Origin: Methylobacterium aquaticum
Lineage (GTDB): Bacteria > Pseudomonadota > Alphaproteobacteria > Rhizobiales > Beijerinckiaceae
Reading direction: 5' to 3'
Length of the DNA stretch: 64,000 nt
Assembly: GCF_001043915.1 (NCBI RefSeq)
Contig: NZ_LABX01000065.1
Location: forward strand, 38,968 to 102,967
The translations under genes and the position numbers were made by a program. Positions 41,948 to 51,376 of this stretch are shown here, in pieces. Below the pieces are notes generated by a model. The model had not been told where the DNA came from, did not search any database, and worked only from the letters and a program-made list of their open reading frames with translations. Within the stretch, counting starts at the first letter, position 1. Every line of letters starts with the position of its first letter.

Positions 41948-44900
41948 GCCACGCATCCCAGGCCGCCCCGCTCGCCCGCGATGCGGACGGCGCAGGCGAG
42001 AGCCGTCCGCGCGCCGGGCAGCCCGCCCGCCTCGCCTCGGGCGGCCTCGTCGACCGGACCTCCACCCTGCATTTCACCTTCGACGGGCGGAGCCTCGCGG
42101 GCCATCCCGGCGATACGCTGGCCTCGGCGCTCATCGCCAACGGCGTGCGCCTCGTCGGCCGGTCCTTCAAGTATCACCGCCCGCGCGGGATCTTCACCGC
42201 CGGTCCCGAGGAGCCGAACGCCCTGGTGGAGATCGGGACGGGCGCCCGGCGCACCCCGAACACCAAGGCGACCACCGTCGAGCTGTTCGACGGGCTTCAG
42301 GCCGTGAGCCAGAACCGCTGGCCCTCGCTGCGCGTCGACGCGCTGGCCATCAACCAGCTCGGCGGCCCGTTCCTCGCCGCCGGCTTCTACTACAAGACCT
42401 TCATGTGGCCGGCGGCCTTCTGGGAAAAGGTCTACGAGCCGCTGATCCGCCGCGCCGCCGGCCTCGGCGGCGCCAGCGGCCTGCCCGATCCCGATCTTTA
42501 CGAGAAATCGCACGCCTTCTGCGACGTGCTGGTGATCGGCTCGGGACCTGCCGGGCTCGCGGCGGCGCTCGCCGCCGGGCGGGCCGGTGCCCGGGTCATC
42601 CTGTGCGAGGACGACTTCGCCCTCGGCGGAAAACTGCTCGCCGAGCGCCGGGAGATCGACGGGAGGCCCGGGGCGCACTGGGCGAGGGCGGCCGAGGCCG
42701 AGCTCGCCGCAATGCCGGAGGTCACGATCCTGCGCCGCTGCCAGGTCTTCGGGACCTACGATGACGGCGTCTACGGCGCCCTCGAGCGGGTCGCCGACCA
42801 TGTCGCCGCGCCCCGGCCCGGGCAGCCGCGCCAGCGGCTCTGGCGCATCGTGGCGCGCGCCTGCGTCAACGCCATGGGGGCGGTCGAGCGCTCGATCGCC
42901 TTCGGGGGCAACGATCGCCCGGGCGTGATGACGGCCTCGGCCGTGCGGACCTACGTCAACCGGTTCGGCGTCGCGCCGGGCCGCGCGGTGGCGGTGTTCA
43001 CCGCGACCGATGACGGCTGGCGCACGGCGGCCGACCTTGCGGCGGCCGGCATCGGCGTCGCCGCGGTGATCGATCCGCGCTCCGGGGTCGCGCCGGCCCT
43101 CCGGGCCTCGGTCGGCGGCGCCCGGGTGCTCACCGGCGCCCGGGTCTGCGACGTGCGGGGCGGGGCGGACGGGGTGCGCGCGCTGGAGATCCTGCATGAC
43201 GGCCGGCGCGAGCGCATCGTCGCCGACACGCTCGCGGTTTCCGGCGGCTGGAACCCGCAAGTCGCGCTCGCGACCCACAAGGGGGCTAAGCCGCGCTGGT
43301 CGGAGGCGCTCCAGAGCTTCGTGCCGGACGCCATGCCGCAGGGCATGCGCGTCGCCGGCGCGGCCAATGGCGAGATGACGCTGGCCGCCTGCCTCGCGGC
43401 CGGTGCCGCGCGCGGGGAAGAGGCCGCGGCGGCCTGCGGGTTCACGGCCGCGCCGGCGCCGGCACCCCGGGCGGATGACGAGCCCTGCGGCCTCGTCGCG
43501 CTCTGGCACGTGGCCGAGAGCCGCTCCAAGGCGTTCGTCGATCTCCAGAACGACGTCACGGCGGCGGATGTGGATCTCGCCCATCGCGAGGGCTTCCGCT
43601 CGGTCGAGCACCTCAAGCGCTACACCACGCTCGGGATGGCGACCGACCAGGGCAAGACCTCGAACGTGCTCGGCCACGCCATGATGGCGGCGCTGACCGC
43701 AGGCGGCACGGACACGGTCGATATGGGCCGGGTCGGCACCACGATGGCCCGTCCGCCGCACCTGCCGGTGGCGATCGGCGCCTTCGCGGGCCACCATCGG
43801 GGCAAGCACTTCAAGCCGACGCGCCTCTCCGCGGCGCAGGTTTGGGCGGAGGGCGCCGGCGCCACCTTCGTCGAGACGGGGCTATGGCTGCGGGCGCAAT
43901 GGTATCCGCGTCCCGGCGAGACGGATTGGCTCGCGAGCGTGAGCCGCGAGGTGCGGACCGTGCGCGAGGCGGTCGGGTTCTGCGACGTCTCGACCCTCGG
44001 CAAGATCGACATCCAGGGCGCCGATGCGGGCGCCTTCCTCGACCGGGTCTACGTCAACACCGTCTCGACCTTGCCCGTCGGCAAGGCCCGCTACGGATTG
44101 ATGCTGCGCGAGGACGGCTTTGCCCTCGACGACGGCACCACCGCGCGGCTCGGCCCCGAGCACTACCTGATGTCCACCACCACGGCGAACGCCGCCCGGG
44201 TGATGCAGCACCTCGAATTCTGCCATCAGGTGCTGTGGCCGGACCTCGACGTGGCGATGGTCTCGGTCACCGAGCAATGGTCGCAATTCTCCGTCGCCGG
44301 GCCCCGCGCCCGCGACGTGATGGCGAGATTGTTCGGCGCGTCCGACGTCTCCGACGCGAGCCTCCCCTACATGGGCTGCCGCGCGACCCGCCTCGGCGGC
44401 GCCCCGGCCCGGGTGTTCCGGCTCTCCTTCTCGGGCGAGCTTGCTTACGAGATCGCGGTGCCGGCGCGCTTCGGCGCGGCGCTCGCCGAGGCGCTGGCCG
44501 AGGCCGTGGCGGCCCATGGCGGCTGCCCCTACGGCACCGAGGCGCTCGGGGTGATGCGGATCGAGAAGGGGCACGTGGCCGGCAACGAGCTGAACGGGCA
44601 GACCACCGGGCGCGACCTCGGCCTCGGCCGCATGATGTCGAAGAAGAAGGACTATGTCGGGCGCGTGATGGCCGAGCGGCCGGCCCTCGTCGCGCCGGAG
44701 CGGCCGTCCCTGGTCGGCGTCCGCCCCGTCGATCCGAGCCAGCGCCTGCGGGCCGGATCCCACTTCCTGCGCCTTGGCGCGGAGGCCAGCGTCGGCAACG
44801 ACGAGGGCTATCTGACCTCTGTCGCCTTCTCGCCGAGCCTCGGGGGCTGGATCGGCCTCGGCTTCCTCGCCTCCGGCCCCGACCGCCTCGGCGAGCGCAT

Positions 44901-44994
44901 CCGCGCCTACGACCCGGTGCGCGGCGGCGACGTCGTGGTCGAGGTCGTCTCGCCCGTCTTCATCGATCCCGAAGGGAGCCGCCTCCATGGCTGA
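41944..44994 (+). CDS. mgdC: N-methylglutamate dehydrogenase subunit C (SoxA-like)
   Basis: The 1016-aa protein resembles sarcosine oxidase alpha: an N-terminal 2Fe-2S-ferredoxin-like fold without Cys cluster (TFDGRSLAGHPGDTLASALIANGVRLVGRSFKYHRPRG), an NAD-binding Rossmann unit (DVLVIGSGPAGLAAALAAGRAG), and a C-terminal aminomethyltransferase (GcvT) folate domain from ~600 (EHYLMSTTTANAARV, GCPYGTEALGVMRIEKGH, GLGRMMSKKKDYVGR). The folate domain accepts the methyl group as methylene-tetrahydrofolate. It overlaps mgdD by 8 bp. Confidence 0.9.
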   Translation: MSHASQAAPLARDADGAGESRPRAGQPARLASGGLVDRTSTLHFTFDGRSLAGHPGDTLASALIANGVRLVGRSFKYHRPRGIFTAGPEEPNALVEIGTGARRTPNTKATTVELFDGLQAVSQNRWPSLRVDALAINQLGGPFLAAGFYYKTFMWPAAFWEKVYEPLIRRAAGLGGASGLPDPDLYEKSHAFCDVLVIGSGPAGLAAALAAGRAGARVILCEDDFALGGKLLAERREIDGRPGAHWARAAEAELAAMPEVTILRRCQVFGTYDDGVYGALERVADHVAAPRPGQPRQRLWRIVARACVNAMGAVERSIAFGGNDRPGVMTASAVRTYVNRFGVAPGRAVAVFTATDDGWRTAADLAAAGIGVAAVIDPRSGVAPALRASVGGARVLTGARVCDVRGGADGVRALEILHDGRRERIVADTLAVSGGWNPQVALATHKGAKPRWSEALQSFVPDAMPQGMRVAGAANGEMTLAACLAAGAARGEEAAAACGFTAAPAPAPRADDEPCGLVALWHVAESRSKAFVDLQNDVTAADVDLAHREGFRSVEHLKRYTTLGMATDQGKTSNVLGHAMMAALTAGGTDTVDMGRVGTTMARPPHLPVAIGAFAGHHRGKHFKPTRLSAAQVWAEGAGATFVETGLWLRAQWYPRPGETDWLASVSREVRTVREAVGFCDVSTLGKIDIQGADAGAFLDRVYVNTVSTLPVGKARYGLMLREDGFALDDGTTARLGPEHYLMSTTTANAARVMQHLEFCHQVLWPDLDVAMVSVTEQWSQFSVAGPRARDVMARLFGASDVSDASLPYMGCRATRLGGAPARVFRLSFSGELAYEIAVPARFGAALAEALAEAVAAHGGCPYGTEALGVMRIEKGHVAGNELNGQTTGRDLGLGRMMSKKKDYVGRVMAERPALVAPERPSLVGVRPVDPSQRLRAGSHFLRLGAEASVGNDEGYLTSVAFSPSLGGWIGLGFLASGPDRLGERIRAYDPVRGGDVVVEVVSPVFIDPEGSRLHG

Positions 44995-45586
44995 CCTCGC
45001 CCCGCGTGCCGCCTTCGCCGGGCTGCTCCACGCCTCCGCGCCGCCCGAAGGCGGGATTCCGGGCCTCGTCGTCTCGGCGCGACCCGAGCGGCAACTGGCG
45101 ATCGCGATCGCCCGCAAGGGGAAACGCGCCGAACTCGCCCAGCGCCTGCGGCAGGCGACCGGCCTCGCCCTGCCGGAAGGGCCGCACCGCACGACCGCCG
45201 GCCGGATGACGGCGCTCGGCACCGGACCGCGCAGCTGGCTCGTGATGGAAGAGGGGGGCGAGCCCGGCCTGGCGGACCGCCTCGCGGAGGCGCTCAGTCC
45301 GCTCGCGGCGGTTTCCGACCAGTCCGACGGCTACGCGGTTTTGCGCCTCACGGGCGCGCACGTCCGCGACGTGCTCGCCAAGGGGATCGCCCTCGACCTC
45401 CACCCGCGCGCCTTCGGGCCCGGTTCCGCGGCGGTGACGAACTGCGCGCATCTCGGCGTCACGCTCTGGCAGATCGACGAAGCCCCCACCTTCGAGCTGG
45501 CCGTGTTCCGCTCCTATGCCGGCAGCCTCGCGCATTGGCTCGGCGAGAGCGCCGCCGAGTTCGGCCTCGGCGTCGCAGCGGAGTGA
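44987..45586 (+). CDS. mgdD: N-methylglutamate dehydrogenase subunit D (SoxG-like)
   Basis: The 199-aa protein matches sarcosine oxidase gamma: TALGTGPRSWLVMEEGG, DQSDGYAVLRLTGAHVRDVLAKGIALDLHPRAFGPGSAAVTNCAHLGVTLWQ and a C-terminal RSYAGSLAHWLGESAAEFG. The subunit is structural in the heterotetramer. Last gene of the operon. Confidence 0.88.
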   Translation: MADLAPRAAFAGLLHASAPPEGGIPGLVVSARPERQLAIAIARKGKRAELAQRLRQATGLALPEGPHRTTAGRMTALGTGPRSWLVMEEGGEPGLADRLAEALSPLAAVSDQSDGYAVLRLTGAHVRDVLAKGIALDLHPRAFGPGSAAVTNCAHLGVTLWQIDEAPTFELAVFRSYAGSLAHWLGESAAEFGLGVAAE

Positions 45587-46005
45587 CACCGACGGTCGGC
45601 AGACAATGCCCGTTGGCATGACGCCGCGGGTCGGACGATGCGTGGCGGCGCTGCGCCGTCTCCGACGGGGCGCCCGGTCGATCATGTGCCGATCTTGCGG
45701 CCCCTCGGGTCTCGATCAGCGCCCAAGCGGAGGGAGGCCGCAGCGCGAAGCCGCCGCGACCTCTCTCCTGGCGCCACCTCTCAACGGCCGACGATGCCGA
45801 CGCATCCAGCCGTTGACTCCAACTCGAATTTTCGACGTCAAGCCAGAGCGCTTCACGATTGCGTTGCAATCGCGAAGCTTCTCTCGCTCTTCGACTTTGT
45901 CGCATTTTCTACGACGAACCGGCATCCACTTCGTCGGAAAATGCTCTACAGGCTTGGCGAAAATTCGAGACCGGAACCAAAGGTCGTTTCCGACGACCGT
46001 TGGTA
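45587..46005. other. Intergenic region between convergent mgdD and acxC, filled with repeats
   Basis: This 419-bp gap contains the right arm of the 88-bp inverted repeat (45,862-45,949) and a family A copy (45,955-46,010, minus orientation) that ends at the acxC stop codon. No gene or U-tract terminator was recognised. Confidence 0.6.
45862..45949 (-). repeat. 88-bp inverted repeat, family C, right arm
   Basis: Its reverse complement, from TAGAGCATTTTCCGACGAAG to CGATTGCAACGC, matches the left arm at 37,909-37,996. The two arms bracket the hyuB remnant, the GlxA-type regulator and mgdABCD. Confidence 0.85.
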
Positions 46006-46515
46006 TTAGGCGGCCTCGACCCGCTCCGGAATCTGGATCCCCAGCGTCTCCCGGTAGAAGGCGTCGATATCGGGCTCGAAGTCGCGGATCACCGGATACC
46101 ACGGCGTCGGCGCCTCGACGTCGTGCAGGGTGCCGCATTCGGGGCAGTAATACTCGCGCAGAACCTGCCAGGACGAGGTCGGCGCCATCAGGCGCGGATA
46201 GATCTCCTCCATCTTCTCGGGCGTGTCACGGATATGCACGCGGGCATGCAGCTTCCAGTTCTCCCGCCAATCGCAGAAATCGTGGCCGCACGCGCAGCGC
46301 ACCTTCCATTGCTTGGACGCCTTGAGCTGGACGATGTACAGCTTCGGGCCGAGCGGCAGGATGATCCTGTCGTCCCACGGCACGCGCTCCTGGAGCAGCT
46401 CGACATAGGTCGCGAACCGCTCGGGATCCTTGGGCGTGGACAGCATCTGGTGAAGCGTATCGGCATCGATCTTGCCGTCGATGAGATCGGCGATCTTGGC
46501 GCGCGTATAGGCCAT
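46006..46515 (-). CDS. acxC: Acetone carboxylase gamma subunit
   Basis: The 169-aa protein matches AcxC in length and in CRCACGHDFCDWRENWK-like (CACGHDFC) and YYCPECGTLHDVE motifs, whose two Cys-x2-Cys-type pairs probably bind a metal. Acetone carboxylase condenses acetone with CO2 to acetoacetate using ATP hydrolysed to AMP and two phosphates. Last gene of acxABC; 88 bp after acxB. Confidence 0.93.
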   Translation of the reverse strand: MAYTRAKIADLIDGKIDADTLHQMLSTPKDPERFATYVELLQERVPWDDRIILPLGPKLYIVQLKASKQWKVRCACGHDFCDWRENWKLHARVHIRDTPEKMEEIYPRLMAPTSSWQVLREYYCPECGTLHDVEAPTPWYPVIRDFEPDIDAFYRETLGIQIPERVEAA

Positions 46516-46603
46516 CGGTTGGTTTCCCGTTTTCGAGTTGGCGGTGGGATCGGTCTTGCGCGGAACCGCGTGGGCACCGGTTCGTGGCGCCCACGCGCCT
46601 GGG

Positions 46604-48934
46604 TCACTCCTCGACGAACTGCACGATCTTCACGTCTGGCAGTTCAGAGATGTCCATCGAATACTTCGAGCCGTAATGCGGGATGCCGATTTCTTCCTCC
46701 AGGAGCATCCAGTCCTCGGGAAGATCCCAAAACGCCTTGAAGTCGGCGAGGAAGCGCGGTCCGAGCTTGAACGAGGCCGCGAACATCTGCTTGACGTGGT
46801 TGCCGGTGTCCTTGGCGAGGATCTTCTCGCGCTCGGTCTTCATCCACTCCCGGGTCGGGACGGACTTGGCGATGCGCTCGCGGCGGACCTGCTTGCGCGT
46901 CTCCTCCGTCGCCGCCGCGTCCACGCCGTAGAGCCCGTCCGGGCCCTTCGTCACGACGACGCCGTAGACCTGGGCGGCGAACCGCTCCAGCAGGTAGCCG
47001 CCATTGATGTCGTCGGCGACGCTCTGCGGCTCGCGGTCGATCGGGTCGCCGAAGCCCGGCCCGCCGCGCATGTAGTTGAGGTAGAGATCGTAGTCGGAGA
47101 ACATCTCCTCGGTGGTGATCGCCTGCTTGTCGCGCTTGATCCGGGCGCCGTCGAGCAGACCGTCCCAGACCGGGTTCTCGGGGTCGGTGTCGCCGCCCAA
47201 CGGCAGCGGCTTGCCCTCCGCGATCAACTGCTTCAGGCCGGTATCATGCGCGGCGAAGCGGTAGCCGGAGGCGGCCGGATAGCCGCCCATCAGGCCCCAA
47301 TCGGAGCTGATGTGGCCGTTGCCCATGAAGAACATCGTCCAGTCCTTGGCATTCCAGACCAGACGCAGGCTCTCGAAGCCACAGCCGCCGCGATACTTGC
47401 CGGCCCCGCCCGAGGATGCCTTGATCTGCCGTCCGAGATAGATCAGGGGCTCGGCCAGCTCCCAGATCTCCATGTCGCCCATGTCGCCTTCCGGGTTCCA
47501 GATGGCGGCGGCGTGCGACAGGCCGTCGGCGATCGCGCTGGCGCCGACGCCGTTGGCGGCGCATTCGAACGAGTTCACCGCGTGGATCTCGTCGTACTGG
47601 TTGAAGCCGCCGCCCTGGAGCCAGTTCGAGGTGTTGGCGTTGCCGGCATTGACCTCCTCCAGGTAGCCGCGCCCGAAATACGACCGCGACAGGCCGCGCC
47701 ACAACGCCGTCCACGAGCTGACCAGGAAGTGCCAGCTATAGGCGAAGGCGACGCGGCGATCGTCCGGGTTCATCCAGGTGCCCTTGGGCAGCCGGAACTC
47801 GGTGCCGTAGGCGGCGCCGTCGTTGATCATCTCGGACGGGATCAGCGTCTGGGTCATCATCACCCAGATGCCGCTGGTGAAGCTGACCGCGTGGGCGTTG
47901 TAGGTGTGCCAGCCCCAGCGCGACGAGCCCTCGAAGTCGAGCCGCCACGTACCGTCCGCCCGGATCGTCATCTCCGAGGGGGTGTGCATGATGGTGTCGA
48001 CCTTGGCGAAGTCCGACGGCACCCGCACGTCCTCGTGCGCGTAGGGCACGTCGACGAAGCCGACCTGGCGGTAGACCCCCGGAATCGTCATCGCCTTGAT
48101 GCGGTTCTGGAGGCCGAGCCGGCCATGTTCGACCGCCTCGTAGGCGAATTTCCAGTAGGCGTCGATGCCCTCCTCGGCGATCACCTCCTCGACCAGCTTG
48201 CGGATCATGTGGCAGCCGGCGATGCGGGTGCGCTCGTCCAGCATCCAGAACCGGGTCGTCCGCACCATCCGCTGGCTCTCGTGCAGCCAGTCCCGGAACA
48301 GGGTGTCGTCCTGACCGACCTTGCGGCAGGTGATGGAGTAGCCGTCACCGAAGCGCTGGACCTGGCCGGTGCACATCGAGCCGGGGCCGACCGCGCCGGT
48401 GTCGATCACGTGGGTCACGCCCCCGACCCAGCCGACCAGCTCGCCCGCGTGGAAGATCGGCACGATGGTGTGGATGTCGCAGGGATGGACGTTCCCGAGC
48501 AGCGAGTCGTTGTTGCAGAAGATGTCCTTGTCCCGCACGCCCGGGTTCGATTCCCAGTCGTTCTCGATCATGTACTTGATCGCGGCGCCCATCGTGCCGA
48601 CGTGGATGATAATGCCGGTCGAGGTCAGGATCGAATCGCCAGCGGCGTTGTAGAGGGTGAAGCAGAGTTCGCCCTCCTGCTCGACGATCGGCGAGGCGGC
48701 GATCTTCTTGGCGGTCTCGCGGGCATCGACGACGCCGGCGCGCAGGCGCGAGAACAGCTTGTTGTAGAGGATGGGGTTGCCGTCACGCAGCTCCATCTTT
48801 TCGAGGCCGGCATAGTGCTTGGTGCGTTTGGTCGCCGCCATGAGACGGTCGCGATGTTCTTTCAGCGTCTCGCCACCGCGCACGATGCCGCGGGTCGCGC
48901 CCGCCAGGGCCTGCCTGTCGACGTTCACGTTCAT
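46604..48934 (-). CDS. acxB: Acetone carboxylase alpha subunit (hydantoinase-B fold)
   Basis: The 776-aa length is that of characterised AcxB. It carries conserved blocks: TSTGIIIHVGTMGAAIKYM, NDSLLGNVHPCDIHTIVPIFHAGELVGWVGGVTHVIDTGAVGPGSM, ANTSNWLQGGGFNQYDEIH and GGDTDPENPVW. It binds the Mn centre for acetone/enolate carboxylation. ATG 48934 is fixed by the family start MNVNVD; the gene lies 40 bp after acxA in the same operon. Confidence 0.95.
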   Translation of the reverse strand: MNVNVDRQALAGATRGIVRGGETLKEHRDRLMAATKRTKHYAGLEKMELRDGNPILYNKLFSRLRAGVVDARETAKKIAASPIVEQEGELCFTLYNAAGDSILTSTGIIIHVGTMGAAIKYMIENDWESNPGVRDKDIFCNNDSLLGNVHPCDIHTIVPIFHAGELVGWVGGVTHVIDTGAVGPGSMCTGQVQRFGDGYSITCRKVGQDDTLFRDWLHESQRMVRTTRFWMLDERTRIAGCHMIRKLVEEVIAEEGIDAYWKFAYEAVEHGRLGLQNRIKAMTIPGVYRQVGFVDVPYAHEDVRVPSDFAKVDTIMHTPSEMTIRADGTWRLDFEGSSRWGWHTYNAHAVSFTSGIWVMMTQTLIPSEMINDGAAYGTEFRLPKGTWMNPDDRRVAFAYSWHFLVSSWTALWRGLSRSYFGRGYLEEVNAGNANTSNWLQGGGFNQYDEIHAVNSFECAANGVGASAIADGLSHAAAIWNPEGDMGDMEIWELAEPLIYLGRQIKASSGGAGKYRGGCGFESLRLVWNAKDWTMFFMGNGHISSDWGLMGGYPAASGYRFAAHDTGLKQLIAEGKPLPLGGDTDPENPVWDGLLDGARIKRDKQAITTEEMFSDYDLYLNYMRGGPGFGDPIDREPQSVADDINGGYLLERFAAQVYGVVVTKGPDGLYGVDAAATEETRKQVRRERIAKSVPTREWMKTEREKILAKDTGNHVKQMFAASFKLGPRFLADFKAFWDLPEDWMLLEEEIGIPHYGSKYSMDISELPDVKIVQFVEE

Positions 48935-48974
48935 TGTCGGATGTCCTTGATGGGAGGGAAAGAGACGGCGGCGC

Positions 48975-51137
48975 TCAGACTTCCTTGAGGTGGAAGAGGC
49001 GATGGCCGTCCAGGAAGGTCTCGAAGCCGTCGGGAACCACGAAGGTGGTCGCGTCGGACTCGATGATCGCCGGCCCCTTGATGCGGTTGCCCGGCCGCAG
49101 CGCCTCCATCCGGTAGAGCTGCGCGTCGACCCACCGCTTCTTGCGGTAGAACTTGCGCTGGCCGAGGACGGCATCCTGCGGCGGCGTCTCGCTCTCGAGC
49201 GCTTCCTTCGGGATCTTCGGCTTCGGGATCGGCACGGTGCCGCGCATGATCGCCCCGGTCACCGAGTAGCCGAGCTCGGGCGAGCGGGCCGAGGCGGCAT
49301 AGACCCGGCCATAGGTGGCGTTGAAGGCGTCGACCAGCGCGTTCCAGTCCTCGGCGGTCCGGGCGGCCGGGATCGGCGACTCGATCTCGAGGTCGTTGAG
49401 CTGGCCGCGATACTGCATCCGGTAGCCCGGCTGGAGCGTGACCTGCGCGGCGTCGTAGCCGTTGAGCGCGAATTCCTCGAGAACGTTGCGGGTCAGCTCC
49501 TCCCACGCGCCCTGGAGCGTCCGGGCGGCCGCCTCGCCCTGCGCGGCGGAGGCATCGGGCGCGAGGTTGATGTCGAGCGACTTGTCGTAGCGGTATTCGA
49601 AATCCGCCGCCGCGCAGCCGAAGGCCGAGAAGCCCGCCGCCCAGGCCGGCACGATCACGTCCTCGAACCCGAGGCCCTCGGTGTAGCCGTAGGTGTGGAC
49701 CGGGCCGGCGCCGCCATAGGAGAAACAGACGAAGCTCGCCGGCGAGTAGCCCTTGCCGGAGATCATCGAGCGCAGGTAGTCGCGCAGGTCCGAGTCCAGA
49801 AGTTCGATGACGCCGGCGGCGGCATCCTCGACCGAGAGCCCGAGCGGATCGGCGATCTGGGTCTTGATCGCCTCGACCGAGCGCTGCCGGTCGAGCTTGA
49901 TCGCGCCGCCGAGGAAGTTGTCCGGGTTGAGGTAGCCGAGCACCATGTGGCAATCGGAGACCGTCACCGTCTCGATGCCGCTCTCCTTCCAGCACACCCC
50001 GACGCGGTAGCCGGCCGAATCCGGCCCGAGCTTGATCGCCTTGGTGTAGGGATCGAGGCGGATGAACGAGCCGGCGCCGGCGCCGACCGAGTCCATCGCC
50101 ACGAGGGGCAGCGACAGCACCAGGCGGGCCATGTCGGGATCGTTCTTGATGGTCAGCTCACCCTGGGTGATGAGCGCCACGTCGAAGGAGGTCCCGCCGA
50201 TGTCCGAGCAGGCGATGTTGTGGTAGCCGAGCACCTCGCCGAGGTACTTGGCGCCGATCACGCCGCCGATCGGTCCGGACACGATGGTGCGGGCGAGTTC
50301 CTTGGCCTTCCACGAGATCGTGCCGCCATGGGTGGCCATGACCCGGAAGTCGAACTTGGTGCCGTGCTCCTTGAAGGCGTCGGAGATCTTCTTGAGCGTC
50401 TGGCGCGACGGCTCGGCGGCGTAGCCCTCCAGGATGGTGGTGTTGGTGCGGTGGGTCTCCTTGCGCACCGGATAGTAATCGGCCGAGGCGAAAACCGGGA
50501 TCGCCTTGCCGCTCTTGGCGATCTCCTCCAGGACGATGTCGCGGACGCGGCGCTCGTGGTCCGGGTTCTTGTAGGAATGCAGCAGGCTGATGACGATGCC
50601 CTCGACATCGGCCGCGATCAGCGCGCGCGCGGCCTCGCGCGCGCTCTCCTCCCGCAGCGGGATCACGACGCTGCCGAACATGTCGATGCGCTCGATCACC
50701 CCGCGGGTGAGGCTGCGCGGCACCAGCGGCGGATCGAAGCGGTGGGTGTTGAGGTGGATCCGGTCCTCATAGGCGTATCCGAGGTAGCACTGGATCGCCC
50801 GACCCATGCGGTGGAAGTCCTCCATGCCGCGGTTGACGATGAGACCGCAGCGCAGCCCCTTGCGCTGCACCACGCGGTTGAGCATCGCCGTGCCGGAATA
50901 GACGCCGGTCTGGAGGTGCTGGAGCGCCTCGTCGAGCGAAAGGCCCCAGGCGCCGAGGCCATCCTTGCTCGATGCGATGAGGCCGAGGGCTTCGTTCTCC
51001 GGCGTGGACTGCGCCTTGCCGACGACGAAATCGCCGTCCGCGTCGACGAAGAAGGTGTCGGTCATGGTGCCGCCGGCATCGATGCCGAGCACCTGAACGC
51101 TCCTGGGGAGAGGGGCTTGGACGTTCACAGGTTTCAT
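48975..51137 (-). CDS. acxA: Acetone carboxylase beta subunit (hydantoinase-A fold)
   Basis: The 720-aa protein has the actin-fold ATPase motifs GIDAGGTMTDTFFVDADG (phosphate 1), SGPIGGVIGAKYLGE, DIGGTSFDVALITQG (phosphate 2) and FSYGGAGPVHTYGYTEGLGF (adenosine). It phosphorylates acetone and bicarbonate at ATP's expense. First gene of acxABC. A sigma-54 -24/-12 element ends ~45 bp upstream of ATG 51137, followed by an IHF-like site and an activator-site palindrome. Confidence 0.95.
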   Translation of the reverse strand: MKPVNVQAPLPRSVQVLGIDAGGTMTDTFFVDADGDFVVGKAQSTPENEALGLIASSKDGLGAWGLSLDEALQHLQTGVYSGTAMLNRVVQRKGLRCGLIVNRGMEDFHRMGRAIQCYLGYAYEDRIHLNTHRFDPPLVPRSLTRGVIERIDMFGSVVIPLREESAREAARALIAADVEGIVISLLHSYKNPDHERRVRDIVLEEIAKSGKAIPVFASADYYPVRKETHRTNTTILEGYAAEPSRQTLKKISDAFKEHGTKFDFRVMATHGGTISWKAKELARTIVSGPIGGVIGAKYLGEVLGYHNIACSDIGGTSFDVALITQGELTIKNDPDMARLVLSLPLVAMDSVGAGAGSFIRLDPYTKAIKLGPDSAGYRVGVCWKESGIETVTVSDCHMVLGYLNPDNFLGGAIKLDRQRSVEAIKTQIADPLGLSVEDAAAGVIELLDSDLRDYLRSMISGKGYSPASFVCFSYGGAGPVHTYGYTEGLGFEDVIVPAWAAGFSAFGCAAADFEYRYDKSLDINLAPDASAAQGEAAARTLQGAWEELTRNVLEEFALNGYDAAQVTLQPGYRMQYRGQLNDLEIESPIPAARTAEDWNALVDAFNATYGRVYAASARSPELGYSVTGAIMRGTVPIPKPKIPKEALESETPPQDAVLGQRKFYRKKRWVDAQLYRMEALRPGNRIKGPAIIESDATTFVVPDGFETFLDGHRLFHLKEV

Positions 51138-51181
51138 CCCTTGCGACGCGAAGACTTCTTGCGAGCCTCGCGTATCGATCA

Positions 51182-51199
51182 GCGCAGGGACCGTGCCAA
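51182..51199 (-). promoter_or_regulatory. Sigma-54 (-24/-12) promoter of acxABC
   Basis: On the minus strand TGGCACGGTCCCTGC gives GG-N10-GC, with five of six bases of the TGGCAC -24 box plus the -12 GC, ~45 bp before the acxA start. Confidence 0.78.
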
Positions 51200-51227
51200 A
51201 CGACCTGAATTTTTATGCTATATTATA

Positions 51228-51240
51228 CATCAACGACTTG
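51228..51240 (+). promoter_or_regulatory. IHF-like site in acx promoter
   Basis: CATCAACGACTTG matches WATCAA-N4-TTR except the first base. It lies between the sigma-54 box and the activator palindrome, next to an AT-rich tract, where a bending protein is expected. Confidence 0.5.
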
Positions 51241-51245
51241 CCGCG

Positions 51246-51268
51246 CTGCACAGCGCAAGATTGTGCAG
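51246..51268. promoter_or_regulatory. Putative activator site (UAS) for acx
   Basis: CTGCACA and TGTGCAG are perfect inverted arms separated by 9 bp, ~60 bp upstream of the -24 box, the position of an enhancer for the adjacent sigma-54 activator. Confidence 0.6.
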
Positions 51269-51376
51269 GTGCCAACGTCCGGGAGTCGGACGATCGCCCG
51301 ACGCCGTATCGGACGAAATCTCGGACGGCCGGCCGACGGCGGACGCCACGTCCCTTACCCGGCGCGGACCGGCGGT

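Noticed and set aside
40403..45586. Calling the four-subunit flavoenzyme a sarcosine oxidase
   Set aside because: Sequence alone allows it, but the adjacent mgsABC and gmaS, and the absence of glyA, purU or folD partners in the window, favour N-methylglutamate dehydrogenase.
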